Assembly (NCBI GenBank): GCA_026414245.1
Contig: JAOAJJ010000007.1
Span: 1-17,623 of the forward strand
Reading direction: 5' to 3'
From: Candidatus Bathyarchaeota archaeon
GTDB lineage: Archaea > Thermoproteota > Bathyarchaeia > Bathyarchaeales > DTEX01
DNA length: 17,623 bases
Shown in pieces: positions 8,016 to 14,550 of this stretch (positions are counted from its first letter, which is position 1; each line of letters opens with the position of its first letter). The translations under genes were made by a program, and so were the position numbers. The notes below the pieces were generated by a model. The model did no database searches, was not told the origin of the DNA, and worked only from the letters and a program-made list of their open reading frames with translations.

Positions 8016-8027
8016 AACTTTTAAACC
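8016..8027 (-). promoter_or_regulatory. Probable TATA region for rpo5
   Basis: GGTTTAAAAGTT on the minus strand lies about 50-60 bases before TTG 7965. A start of transcription near 7996 would give a leader of about 30 bases containing the GAGGAGG site. A second A/T-rich candidate (GATATAAAC, 8032-8040) lies just upstream. Confidence 0.4.
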
Positions 8028-8068
8028 TTACGTTTATATCCGATGAATGATGCAGAGTAATATTAATT

Positions 8069-8905
8069 TTAGATGACTTCTTGTTTAGCTATGACGGCTG
8101 CCCCAAACGCATTAGCAAACTCGCAGTCGCCAGGTACAATTGCTTTTGCACCAAATAGGCTGGTGGTTTCGCATATTATTCGAGATATCACTCTACTTTT
8201 GGGAAGCATCCCAACGAGAATAACGCTGCTCTCCAGATTGAGTGCTTTAGCAGTCACAGCAGCTAAAACACCTATAGTCTGCGAAACCATGTTGAAAATC
8301 CCCGCCGCAATATCTTCAGCCCTAGATTCACATGTTAATTTTCCGAGGTTTGAGGCTGTTGCATTAGCAGGCACTATGCCTATCGGCCCGCCAACAATCT
8401 CGCCAACAGTTAAATCCACATTATTAGAGTTCCCTTTTAAAGCCATTTCCTCTAAAATCTTAAAGTCAGATATTCCGAGAATCCTCCTTGAGAGGCCGAT
8501 TATGGTTCCTCCGCCAACTCCGGTTCCACAAGCATGTCTCACTATTTTGCCATTTTCATAAACTGCCACCATAGCTGTTCCGGTTCCGGCGCTAACAACT
8601 AGACACTCTTCTTTGTCAGAGAGCATTAAACCTCCTAAACCTATGGATTTTATCTCATTAACTCTCCTAACAGACAACCCCATTACGCGATCCCCTATGA
8701 ATCTTGAGCCGCCGCCGGATACTGCAATAAACTTCACTTTTCCCTTATAATCGCTGCCAATTTTCTTTAAGAGACTCTTTAGAACCTTTACAGAAGCCTT
8801 CTTTGGCTCAATTGTCGGTGTTATGTTTTTGTTTAAAAGCCTCAGCTCATCATCTATGAGAATCCCCTTCGTCAGACTTGCACCGACGTCTAAACCAATA
8901 ATCAT
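8069..8905 (-). CDS. Type II pantothenate kinase homologue
   Basis: This ASKHA-fold kinase is expected to phosphorylate pantothenate to 4'-phosphopantothenate in the cytoplasm. The 278 residues match bacterial CoaW and the human PANK core. Visible are phosphate-1 GLDVGASLTKG (4-14), Glu84 in RRVNEIKSIGLGG at the place of the catalytic Glu, phosphate-2 SAGTGT (105-110), GTGVGGGTIIGL (127-138), ISDFKILEEMALKGNSNNVDL (145-165), and a C-terminal adenosine motif ending FANAFGAAVIA. At the position of the conserved substrate-contacting Arg just before the glycine loop there is His124, with Arg123 next to it. ATG 8905 is the start. It is divergent from an S-component-like gene and coaD. Most archaea make phosphopantothenate with pantoate kinase and phosphopantothenate synthetase instead, so this is unusual. 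Confidence 0.85.
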   Translation of the reverse strand: MIIGLDVGASLTKGILIDDELRLLNKNITPTIEPKKASVKVLKSLLKKIGSDYKGKVKFIAVSGGGSRFIGDRVMGLSVRRVNEIKSIGLGGLMLSDKEECLVVSAGTGTAMVAVYENGKIVRHACGTGVGGGTIIGLSRRILGISDFKILEEMALKGNSNNVDLTVGEIVGGPIGIVPANATASNLGKLTCESRAEDIAAGIFNMVSQTIGVLAAVTAKALNLESSVILVGMLPKSRVISRIICETTSLFGAKAIVPGDCEFANAFGAAVIAKQEVI

Positions 8906-8988
8906 ATAAACCCACTTCGATTAATAGATCAATGTTTCACCGCTTAACTTTATACTATTAGATAATAAAGTCAAAACACGTTTAAACA

Positions 8989-8998
8989 TTATATACAT
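8989..8998 (+). promoter_or_regulatory. Probable TATA region for the S-component/coaD operon
   Basis: TTATATACAT lies about 60-70 bases before TTG 9058, in the 152-base divergent spacer. On the opposite strand, AGTATAAAG (plus 8948-8956) could serve the kinase gene. The two promoters share one short spacer, so joint control is possible. Confidence 0.4.
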
Positions 8999-9057
8999 AA
9001 ATTTTATCTCCAAAAATAATAGTTAAAGTCATTCAAACAATAAATGAAGGAGTATTC

Positions 9058-9876
9058 TTGGAGCCGGACATCATGGTTCAGAAGACCTCCAAAGAAGGTG
9101 AAGCGAAAGCAAAAACATTGAGCATAGCAATGGTTACAGTCTGCGCAGCCTTATACGCTCTCATAGGGCGTATAACAGATCTAAGCATAACGGGCCCAGG
9201 CGGAGTTGCCTTTTGGCCTGCTGTAGTGATACCGGCGGTTTTCGCAACATTGTTCGGTCCATGGGTTGGAGGAACCGGTGCTGCCATTGGCATATTTATA
9301 AGGGATATGCTCTTCCATGGGGATGCATTACTGAGCCTTTCAGCAGGAGTTACAGCTAATTTCGTTGGATTTTTCATTTTGGGTCAAATTACTCGCTCCA
9401 CCCTTAATCAGGAGAAAGTTATTGTAAGCTCGGTGATTGGAAGCATAATAATAATTATAGGTCTTTTATCGCCAACTGTTCTATTACCAGCGGAAAGCCA
9501 AAAATATTTTAGTTTCGAATTATCCTCACTAGAAATTACATTATTGTTTGCCGCCACAGTTATTTCAAGCCTGCTGATCATCGCAGTGTTTTCGAAATTA
9601 TGGCCTGACTGGAGAAATTATGCTGTTGGTTCAGTTATGGGATTAAGCGCCGGGAGCACTATAATAGCCATAGTTGTTTGGGCCTACAGCCAAATTTTCT
9701 TCGGTCCGACAGCTTATTTCAGGCAGCCTATCCCCCATTCCCTCATACCTATAATATTTATTTGGACATTCGCCACGGAGATCCCGTTCATGGTTATTTT
9801 AGGCCCGCCGATAATAAAGGCTTGTTATAAGGCTTTTCCATTTTTGAGGCCGCAAAAAGAGAAGAAAACAACTTAA
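9058..9876 (+). CDS. ECF transporter S-component-like membrane protein (candidate pantothenate importer)
   Basis: This is an integral membrane protein of 272 residues with about 7 hydrophobic segments (about 21-38, 52-85 as one or two, 92-112, 121-143, 159-179, 188-212 and 228-255). The stretch AFWPAVVIPAVFATLFGPWVGG followed by GAAIGIFIRDMLFHG resembles archaeal ECF S-components, which bind vitamins and deliver them to a shared ATP-driven module. It is longer than a typical S-component of about 180-200 residues. The start is TTG 9058, behind GAAGGAG. Its position between a divergent pantothenate kinase homologue and coaD (13 bases downstream) suggests pantothenate or a precursor as cargo; this is inference. 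No EcfA or EcfT gene lies in the window. Confidence 0.75.
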   Translation: MEPDIMVQKTSKEGEAKAKTLSIAMVTVCAALYALIGRITDLSITGPGGVAFWPAVVIPAVFATLFGPWVGGTGAAIGIFIRDMLFHGDALLSLSAGVTANFVGFFILGQITRSTLNQEKVIVSSVIGSIIIIIGLLSPTVLLPAESQKYFSFELSSLEITLLFAATVISSLLIIAVFSKLWPDWRNYAVGSVMGLSAGSTIIAIVVWAYSQIFFGPTAYFRQPIPHSLIPIIFIWTFATEIPFMVILGPPIIKACYKAFPFLRPQKEKKTT

Positions 9877-9895
9877 AATTCTTAGGTAAGTGTTA

Positions 9896-10372
9896 ATGTT
9901 GAAGTTTAAGGTTGTTGCCGTCGGCGGAACCTTCGATGAACTCCATAAAGGGCATAAAGCCCTACTTAAAATGGCGTTTAAGAGTGGTGAAAGCGTTTGG
10001 ATAGGAGTATGCACTGATGAGTTCGCTAGAGATCTGCGTAAAAATCATGAGGTTGCACCCTACGAGAGTAGAGTCAAAGAGGTAATTAAATTCCTTGAAG
10101 AGCTGGGTGTTTCCGGTCGGGCGAGAATAATCCCTTTATCTGATCCTTATGGGCCATCTGCGGTAAGCGATGAGATAGAGGCTATTGTTGTCAGTAGGGA
10201 GACGGAGATGAGAGCCAAAGAACTGAACGCTATGAGGGTGAAGAATGGCCTCAAGCCGCTTGAGATAATCGTGATAGATATGGTTCCCGCCGAGGACAAT
10301 ATTCCCATATCGACTACGAGGATTAGGCGTGGCGAAATAGATCGTGAAGGGAGACTTTTGAGAAGGGGTTAA
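9896..10372 (+). CDS. coaD: Phosphopantetheine adenylyltransferase, archaeal type
   Basis: The enzyme adenylates 4'-phosphopantetheine to dephospho-CoA, the fourth step of CoA synthesis. The nucleotidyltransferase signature GGTFDELHKGHKALL lies near the N-terminus, with the HxGH motif as HKGH. VAPYESRVKEVIKFL, AIVVSRET and the C-terminal ISTTRIRRGEID complete the archaeal COG1019 pattern. The frame opens at GTG 9890, but ATG 9896 is better spaced from AGGT; either gives a full-length protein of about 158-160 residues. It lies 13 bases after the S-component gene and so probably belongs to the same transcript, placing it in a CoA-salvage cluster with the divergent kinase. Confidence 0.93.
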   Translation: MLKFKVVAVGGTFDELHKGHKALLKMAFKSGESVWIGVCTDEFARDLRKNHEVAPYESRVKEVIKFLEELGVSGRARIIPLSDPYGPSAVSDEIEAIVVSRETEMRAKELNAMRVKNGLKPLEIIVIDMVPAEDNIPISTTRIRRGEIDREGRLLRRG

Positions 10373-10389
10373 ACAAGTATTTAAGTTGC

Positions 10390-10401
10390 TTTAAATATAT
10401 A
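10390..10401 (+). promoter_or_regulatory. TATA box for the DUF763 gene, likely leaderless
   Basis: TTTAAATATATA is centred about 31 bases before GTG 10427. Transcription would begin within a few bases of the start codon, and no Shine-Dalgarno is seen, so the mRNA is probably leaderless. Confidence 0.55.
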
Positions 10402-10426
10402 TTTTAGAGTAAAGGACGAGCCTACA

Positions 10427-11572
10427 GTGATACGATTGAAGAGAATAGGTTTTGCTGATCTACCGCTCCATGACGGCAAGGCTCCCCCGTGGCTTGTTGA
10501 GCGAATGATAAAGCTGGCTAGGGAGATTGTTACGATAATTGTTGATGAATATGGGCGGGAGATTTTCCTCCAGAGGGTCTCAGACCCATACTGGTTTCAG
10601 GCTTTTGGCTGCATTCTAGGCTACGACTGGCACTCTTCAGGCGTGACAACGGTTCTCACAGGGGTGCTGAAGGCGGCTTTAAGGGAGAGAGACTTAGGCA
10701 TAGCTGTTTGCGGCGGTAAAGGTAAGGCTTCAAGAAAGACTCCTTCAGAGATAGTTGAGGCTGGAGAGGCATTTAACCTCTCAACCAAAAAGATAGAGAG
10801 CCTACAATACGCGAGTAAAATGAGCGCAAAGGTTGATAACGCGGCGATACAGGCTGGTTACTCTCTTTACCACCACGCATTCTTTCTTACTGAGAAGGGT
10901 AACTGGGCTGTAATACAGCAGGGAATGAATGTGAATGATAGGACGGCGCGGAGATATCATTGGCTATCAGATCAGATGGAGAGTTTTGTCGTTGAGCCTC
11001 ATAAGGCTATAGTTGGCGACGTGAAACGGCCAATAGCCTTAGATATGACCGCTAAAGAAAGCGAAAGCTGCCGTAAGACGTCAGTCGATGTATCTAAAGA
11101 GAGACCGGAGAGGGTTGCTAGAATGCTCAAAGCGATACGGCCAGCATGCCAGAAATCCCTTCAAGAGTGGATTCCAGATATGTCGGCTAAGGAGTGTAAG
11201 GATTATATTGTGGAGTTCCTTAAGATGCCGTTCACAGTAGACTGGAAAGCCTTGAAGAGAGCATACGAGATACAGCCTAGAAACTATGAGGAGCTTCTAA
11301 ATATTAGGGGGATAGGGCCGTCAACTGTTAGAGGTTTAGCGCTGATAGCCGAAATAATATATGGTGATAAGCCTAGCTGGAGGGACCCGGTTAAATATTC
11401 TTTCGCCTACGGCGGGAAGGATGGGGTTCCATATCCAGTTAATATAAGATCTATGGATGAATCAATAAGAATATTGAAGGAAGCTGTGGAGAGAGCTGAG
11501 CTAGGTGATAGAGAACGCCTGAATATGCTTCAGAAGCTAAGAAGATTTGTGCCTCCGAACGCTGAAATTTAG
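10427..11572 (+). CDS. DUF763 protein with a helix-hairpin-helix motif
   Basis: The 381-residue protein has the hallmark opening of the DUF763 family (GFADLPLHDGKAPPWLVERM), found in archaea and some bacteria. Other conserved-looking blocks are YWFQAFGCILGYDWHSSG (55-72), AVCGGKGKASRKTP (93-106), YHHAFFLTEKGNWAVIQQGM (148-167) and RPIALDMTA. A helix-hairpin-helix, NIRGIGPSTVRGLALIAEIIYG (about 292-313), suggests non-specific DNA or RNA binding. The family's function is not known to me; a nucleic-acid transaction such as repair is plausible. GTG 10427 is the start, with a TATA box at leaderless distance. Confidence 0.9.
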   Translation: MIRLKRIGFADLPLHDGKAPPWLVERMIKLAREIVTIIVDEYGREIFLQRVSDPYWFQAFGCILGYDWHSSGVTTVLTGVLKAALRERDLGIAVCGGKGKASRKTPSEIVEAGEAFNLSTKKIESLQYASKMSAKVDNAAIQAGYSLYHHAFFLTEKGNWAVIQQGMNVNDRTARRYHWLSDQMESFVVEPHKAIVGDVKRPIALDMTAKESESCRKTSVDVSKERPERVARMLKAIRPACQKSLQEWIPDMSAKECKDYIVEFLKMPFTVDWKALKRAYEIQPRNYEELLNIRGIGPSTVRGLALIAEIIYGDKPSWRDPVKYSFAYGGKDGVPYPVNIRSMDESIRILKEAVERAELGDRERLNMLQKLRRFVPPNAEI

Positions 11573-11664
11573 GCTCAATATTAATACGACGCCATATCAC
11601 TTTATTATTTCCCTTCTCCGCATATTAGATGCTTTAGGGGATTCCTACAACATTGTTCTCTTTA

Positions 11665-12501
11665 TTAAAGGTCTTCAGCATAGGTGCAGCAATGTAGATG
11701 TCTAATAAATAGAACCTTGAATGCCTCAGCGTACATTACACTAATCTTTTTGCCCATAAGCATGGAGTATATTCGGAGATTATTCTCTATTTCCGAGAAC
11801 CTTTCTGGTGGAAATTGACTTTTGTGCGCCGATATAGCCCTAAACTTCACATCAATATAGCCTGTTATGTCCACATAGATATTCGGCTTCCTCGTCCAGT
11901 AGAATGCCACGAATGGTGTTAGATGCGGCTTAAGCCCAGCTCTAATATCCCATGGATTAATATGGGGGAACATCGCAAAAAGCATCGCTTCAACAGTAAG
12001 GATGCCCGTTGCTACATGGTCTGGATGGGCTTCATATGTCAGCCACGGGTCAACAGTCAAGATAACATGGGGCTGAAACTCCCTTATCAGGGATATAAGC
12101 CTATTTCTAATCTCAATCGACGGCTTGAGCTCCGAGTCTTTATAATTCATCCAAACTAGTTTCTTTACACCCAAAATCTTCGCAGCTTCCTCCTCCTCTA
12201 AAACTCTAATTGACGCGAGCTTTTCAGGATACATTTCTTGGTCTAGTGTCCCCGCACCGCCATCAGTCATTGTCACATACGCTATTTCGCATCCACGCTC
12301 AGCGAGTTTTGCCACTAAACCTCCAGCGGCAATATCGACGTCGTCTGGATGTGGCTGTATACATAATATTTTTTGAGCAACGTCAAAGACCCCACTTAAG
12401 CCTTTTGATTCAGAGGCTAGGATGATCTTATACGCCTCATCATAATTTAATCCCGCAAGAGTATTCTCATCAAAGCTAAAACCCATGCTCATCACACCCA
12501 T
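11665..12501 (-). CDS. PIG-L/LmbE-family zinc-dependent deacetylase
   Basis: The family removes N-acetyl groups from sugar substrates such as GlcNAc conjugates or diacetylchitobiose; the substrate here is unknown. Up to 278 residues are encoded. The metal-binding motifs are HPDD at 51-54 (CIQPHPDDVDIAAGG) and HPDH at 159-162 (TYEAHPDHVATG). TDGGAGT, RVLEEEEAAKILGVK and VDPWLTYEAHPDH are typical of the family, and the length suits archaeal diacetylchitobiose deacetylases. The start may be ATG 12501 or ATG 12486; the latter is preceded by GGGTGTGATGAGC, which contains a possible ribosome site. It converges on the DUF763 gene with a 92-base gap. Confidence 0.9.
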   Translation of the reverse strand: MGVMSMGFSFDENTLAGLNYDEAYKIILASESKGLSGVFDVAQKILCIQPHPDDVDIAAGGLVAKLAERGCEIAYVTMTDGGAGTLDQEMYPEKLASIRVLEEEEAAKILGVKKLVWMNYKDSELKPSIEIRNRLISLIREFQPHVILTVDPWLTYEAHPDHVATGILTVEAMLFAMFPHINPWDIRAGLKPHLTPFVAFYWTRKPNIYVDITGYIDVKFRAISAHKSQFPPERFSEIENNLRIYSMLMGKKISVMYAEAFKVLFIRHLHCCTYAEDL

Positions 12502-12802
12502 ATCAAGCTATCATAAAGGGCATTTTTAACTCTTAAAAATTAATGAAAAGCGGAACCAATTTAAGCATCTAAAGCATTTTCTCTCCCTTGAAATTAAATC
12601 TTCCCTACTCAGATAGACATCGAGCATCATAGATTTGTCCCTATCACAATGCTATATTGGAATTAGATAATATACCATTTAAGTCAAGCATAATCTTTCA
12701 CCATTAATTAGTGGTGGTCTGCCGACCTATTATTTTTCCGAATATGTTCGGGAAAATCAATTACGTATAACATGACCATATTATCCTTGGTGAGATAGCA
12801 AG
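12502..12802. other. Intergenic region between the PIG-L and DUF438 genes
   Basis: This 301-base spacer separates divergent genes. It holds the promoter of the PIG-L gene on its left and, on its right, an interrupted palindrome (12734-12756), a TATA-like GTATAAC (about 12764-12770) and a GGTGAG ribosome site (12789-12794) for the DUF438 gene. I see no coding remnant or RNA gene in the centre. Confidence 0.6.
12734..12756. promoter_or_regulatory. Interrupted palindrome, candidate operator
   Basis: TTTTCCGAA, four bases, then TTCGGGAAAA form an inverted repeat with one extra G. It lies immediately upstream of the TATA-like element of the DUF438/hemerythrin gene, where an archaeal activator or repressor could bind. 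Confidence 0.4.
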
Positions 12803-13048
12803 ATGGTGAACAGGGAAGAGTTAAAGGCAATACTTAAAAGGTTAAGGACCGAGGAGGATCTGGTGAGAGTTGAGGAGAAATTGCTCCCGCTTCTAAGGGA
12901 GGTGGATCCGGAAACGCTTTCATTAGCTGAGCAGGAGCTTATTGAAGAGGGCTTTAGTCCAGAGGGGATCAGGAGACTTTGCGATATACATTTGAGAGCC
13001 ATTACCTTAAAAAGGAGGAGCATATTTTGGAGGAGGCTCACCCAATAA
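12803..13048 (+). CDS. DUF438 domain, frame-split from the downstream hemerythrin domain
   Basis: The 81-residue product carries a DUF438 domain: helices REELKAILKRLRTEEDLVRVEE, then LSLAEQELIEEGFSPEGIRRLCDIH. In COG2461 proteins this domain continues directly into a hemerythrin-like domain. Here the family resemblance ends near CDIH (about residue 62), and the last 19 residues look like out-of-frame sequence. The expected continuation is in the -1 frame (codon phase of 13027). One extra base, for example in the A5 run at 13009-13013 or the T3 run at 12991-12993, would join the two. The start ATG 12803 has GGTGAG 8 bases upstream. Known members are thought to sense or bind oxygen, NO or iron; the role here is unknown. 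Confidence 0.8.
   Translation: MVNREELKAILKRLRTEEDLVRVEEKLLPLLREVDPETLSLAEQELIEEGFSPEGIRRLCDIHLRAITLKRRSIFWRRLTQ
13014..13018 (+). promoter_or_regulatory. Internal Shine-Dalgarno for the hemerythrin frame
   Basis: GGAGG (within AAAAAGGAGGAG) lies 8 bases before TTG 13027. This is near-ideal spacing and could start the hemerythrin domain as a separate, overlapping gene. The same bases also encode Lys-Lys-Glu-Glu in the joined frame, so the match may be coincidental. Confidence 0.5.
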
Positions 13049-13569
13049 ACATACTTAAGGCTGAACATGAGATTATACTGGATAATCTTAAAACGCTAGA
13101 GAAAGCAGTCAAAAGAATTAAGTTGAACAAGAGCTTAGACCAGCTGAACGAGGAATTAAAGAGGTTGGAGCCTATAGCAAAGCTGCTCCTTGAGGCTGAA
13201 AGCCATCATCAGAGGGGGGAGAAGGCGCTTTTCTTGCGTCTTGAGGAGCTTGGGGTTACTGGGCCGCCAAATGTTATGAGAATAGAGCGTGAGGATTTAA
13301 GGGCGAGGAAGAAAGCTCTTAAGAAGATTCTAGATGAGAGAGGCACATTAGATCCTAGCTATGTGGTTAAGAGAGTGCGTGAGCTAGGCAATTATATCGT
13401 TTCAGTCCTCGGAGACCACATATACAAGGAGAACAACATAATCTATCCATTAGCCTTAAGAATAATACCTGAAAACGAGTGGGGTAAGATTAGAGAGGAG
13501 TTTGACGCAATAGGATACTGTTGTTTTACTCCAAAAGCCAGAGCACAAGCTGAACACCACCATCACTAA
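13027..13569 (+). CDS. Hemerythrin-like (HHE) domain protein
   Basis: This is a four-helix bundle with metal-binding histidines and acids: HPINILKAEHEII near the start, ESHHQRGEKALFLRLEELG in the middle, and GDHIYKENNIIYPLA towards the end. These match the hemerythrin-like pattern of DUF438-hemerythrin proteins, including GPPNVM before the third helix. From TTG 13027 it has 180 residues; the frame is open further back. It overlaps the DUF438 reading frame by 22 bases and is either a second, coupled gene or the back half of one frameshifted gene. The tail CCFTPKARAQAEHHHH has a Cys pair and four terminal histidines, which could bind metal. It probably binds a di-iron centre; ligand and partner are unknown. 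Confidence 0.85.
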   Translation: MEEAHPINILKAEHEIILDNLKTLEKAVKRIKLNKSLDQLNEELKRLEPIAKLLLEAESHHQRGEKALFLRLEELGVTGPPNVMRIEREDLRARKKALKKILDERGTLDPSYVVKRVRELGNYIVSVLGDHIYKENNIIYPLALRIIPENEWGKIREEFDAIGYCCFTPKARAQAEHHHH

Positions 13570-13599
13570 TAGAGTAAGAAATAAGGGGGATTAGTTGGT

Positions 13600-13818
13600 A
13601 TGGATGAGCATTTAATTGGTGATGGAATCTTCATGATAAAAGAGGAAAACAATAGAATAATCATCACATTATGCGCGTGGACAAGGCGAAAAGAACGAGA
13701 AATGATCCGACTGCTCAACAGTAGAAGAAATACTGAAATACATGTACATAACAAGGGATACATTTATGAGGAGATACGTGGAGAAGAGATTGAGATATCT
13801 CCTTTTGCCGAATTGTAA
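13600..13818 (+). CDS. Small hypothetical protein
   Basis: This 72-residue reading frame starts 30 bases after the hemerythrin stop, at ATG 13600, with GGGGGAT about 15 bases upstream. I recognise no family. The sequence is charged and looks protein-like, with alternating beta-type segments (GDGIFMIKEENNRIIITLCAW, TEIHVHNKGYIYEEI) around a basic helix TRRKEREMIRLLNSRR. It may be co-transcribed with the hemerythrin gene. The antisense frame is an overlapping open frame without support. Confidence 0.5.
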   Translation: MDEHLIGDGIFMIKEENNRIIITLCAWTRRKEREMIRLLNSRRNTEIHVHNKGYIYEEIRGEEIEISPFAEL

Positions 13819-13830
13819 GGGTGCTTTCTT

Positions 13831-14472
13831 CTACAGGTTCTCGAAGTAGTGTTTTAGGAGGCGTTGTATCCCCCTTCTGATGGTTTCGGAGAGTGTTGAT
13901 GGGCTAACTTTAAGCCTCTGTGAGAGCTCCCTTATACCGATCTTTTTTGGGTGGTCGAAGAAGCCGGCTTCTAAAGCCAGCCATAAAGCCGCCTCCTGCT
14001 TTTCAGTTAGGATTAATGTTCTCCGCCTGTATCGCTCCATCCCCAGAACCCTAAGCTTAAAGTTGAAGTTCTCCAATGCTGAGATTATGTCCTGTGCTGC
14101 CGTAGCGTTTGGGGCTATAAATGTGTAAATGATCTTATCCTCCCCGCTGTTCCACGCCGTCACTAGGAAAGCGCCTTTAGATACTATTGTGTTGCATACC
14201 CTGCATCCATCTGTCTCAAACCATGCGGCTGCTTCACCCCCAAACCTGATGGTGTCCCACACCTTCGCGTTAGGTTTCCTCGAGACCTTATTGAGGGAGT
14301 CTGTCGGCAGTCTCATCAGGTGTCTAGTCACACCGTGAGGTAGGCGTCTAACATCGATGACAGCGAACTGATGGGTGCCTGAATCCCTAAGCAACCTCAG
14401 TACCCTACATTCATCATTAACTACCTCAATTGAGACGCGGTAGGGAACATTTCCCCCGCCGACTCTACTCAC
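13831..14472 (-). CDS. HTH-10 (bacterio-opsin activator-like) transcription regulator
   Basis: This 213-residue regulator has the archaeal HTH-10 domain at its C-terminus (about 155-213): LTEKQEAALWLALEAGFFDHPKKIGIRELSQRLKVSPSTLSETIRRGIQRLL. The N-terminal sensor part contains Cys17 (NDECRVLRLL) and a CRVC pair (about 96-99) before a beta-rich stretch SKGAFLVTAW. Thiol or metal sensing is possible. The start is GTG 14472; the leader GGAAAGTGGTTTAAG has only a weak ribosome site. It lies 78 bases downstream of, and on the same strand as, the YeiH/S-component fusion gene, and may regulate it. Confidence 0.88.
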   Translation of the reverse strand: MSRVGGGNVPYRVSIEVVNDECRVLRLLRDSGTHQFAVIDVRRLPHGVTRHLMRLPTDSLNKVSRKPNAKVWDTIRFGGEAAAWFETDGCRVCNTIVSKGAFLVTAWNSGEDKIIYTFIAPNATAAQDIISALENFNFKLRVLGMERYRRRTLILTEKQEAALWLALEAGFFDHPKKIGIRELSQRLKVSPSTLSETIRRGIQRLLKHYFENL

Positions 14473-14550
14473 CTTAAACCACTTTCCAACAATCCAACCT
14501 CTTACTATTAATTCTCAACCAGTCTTTAAAAATTAAATCCTAGAGCATCT

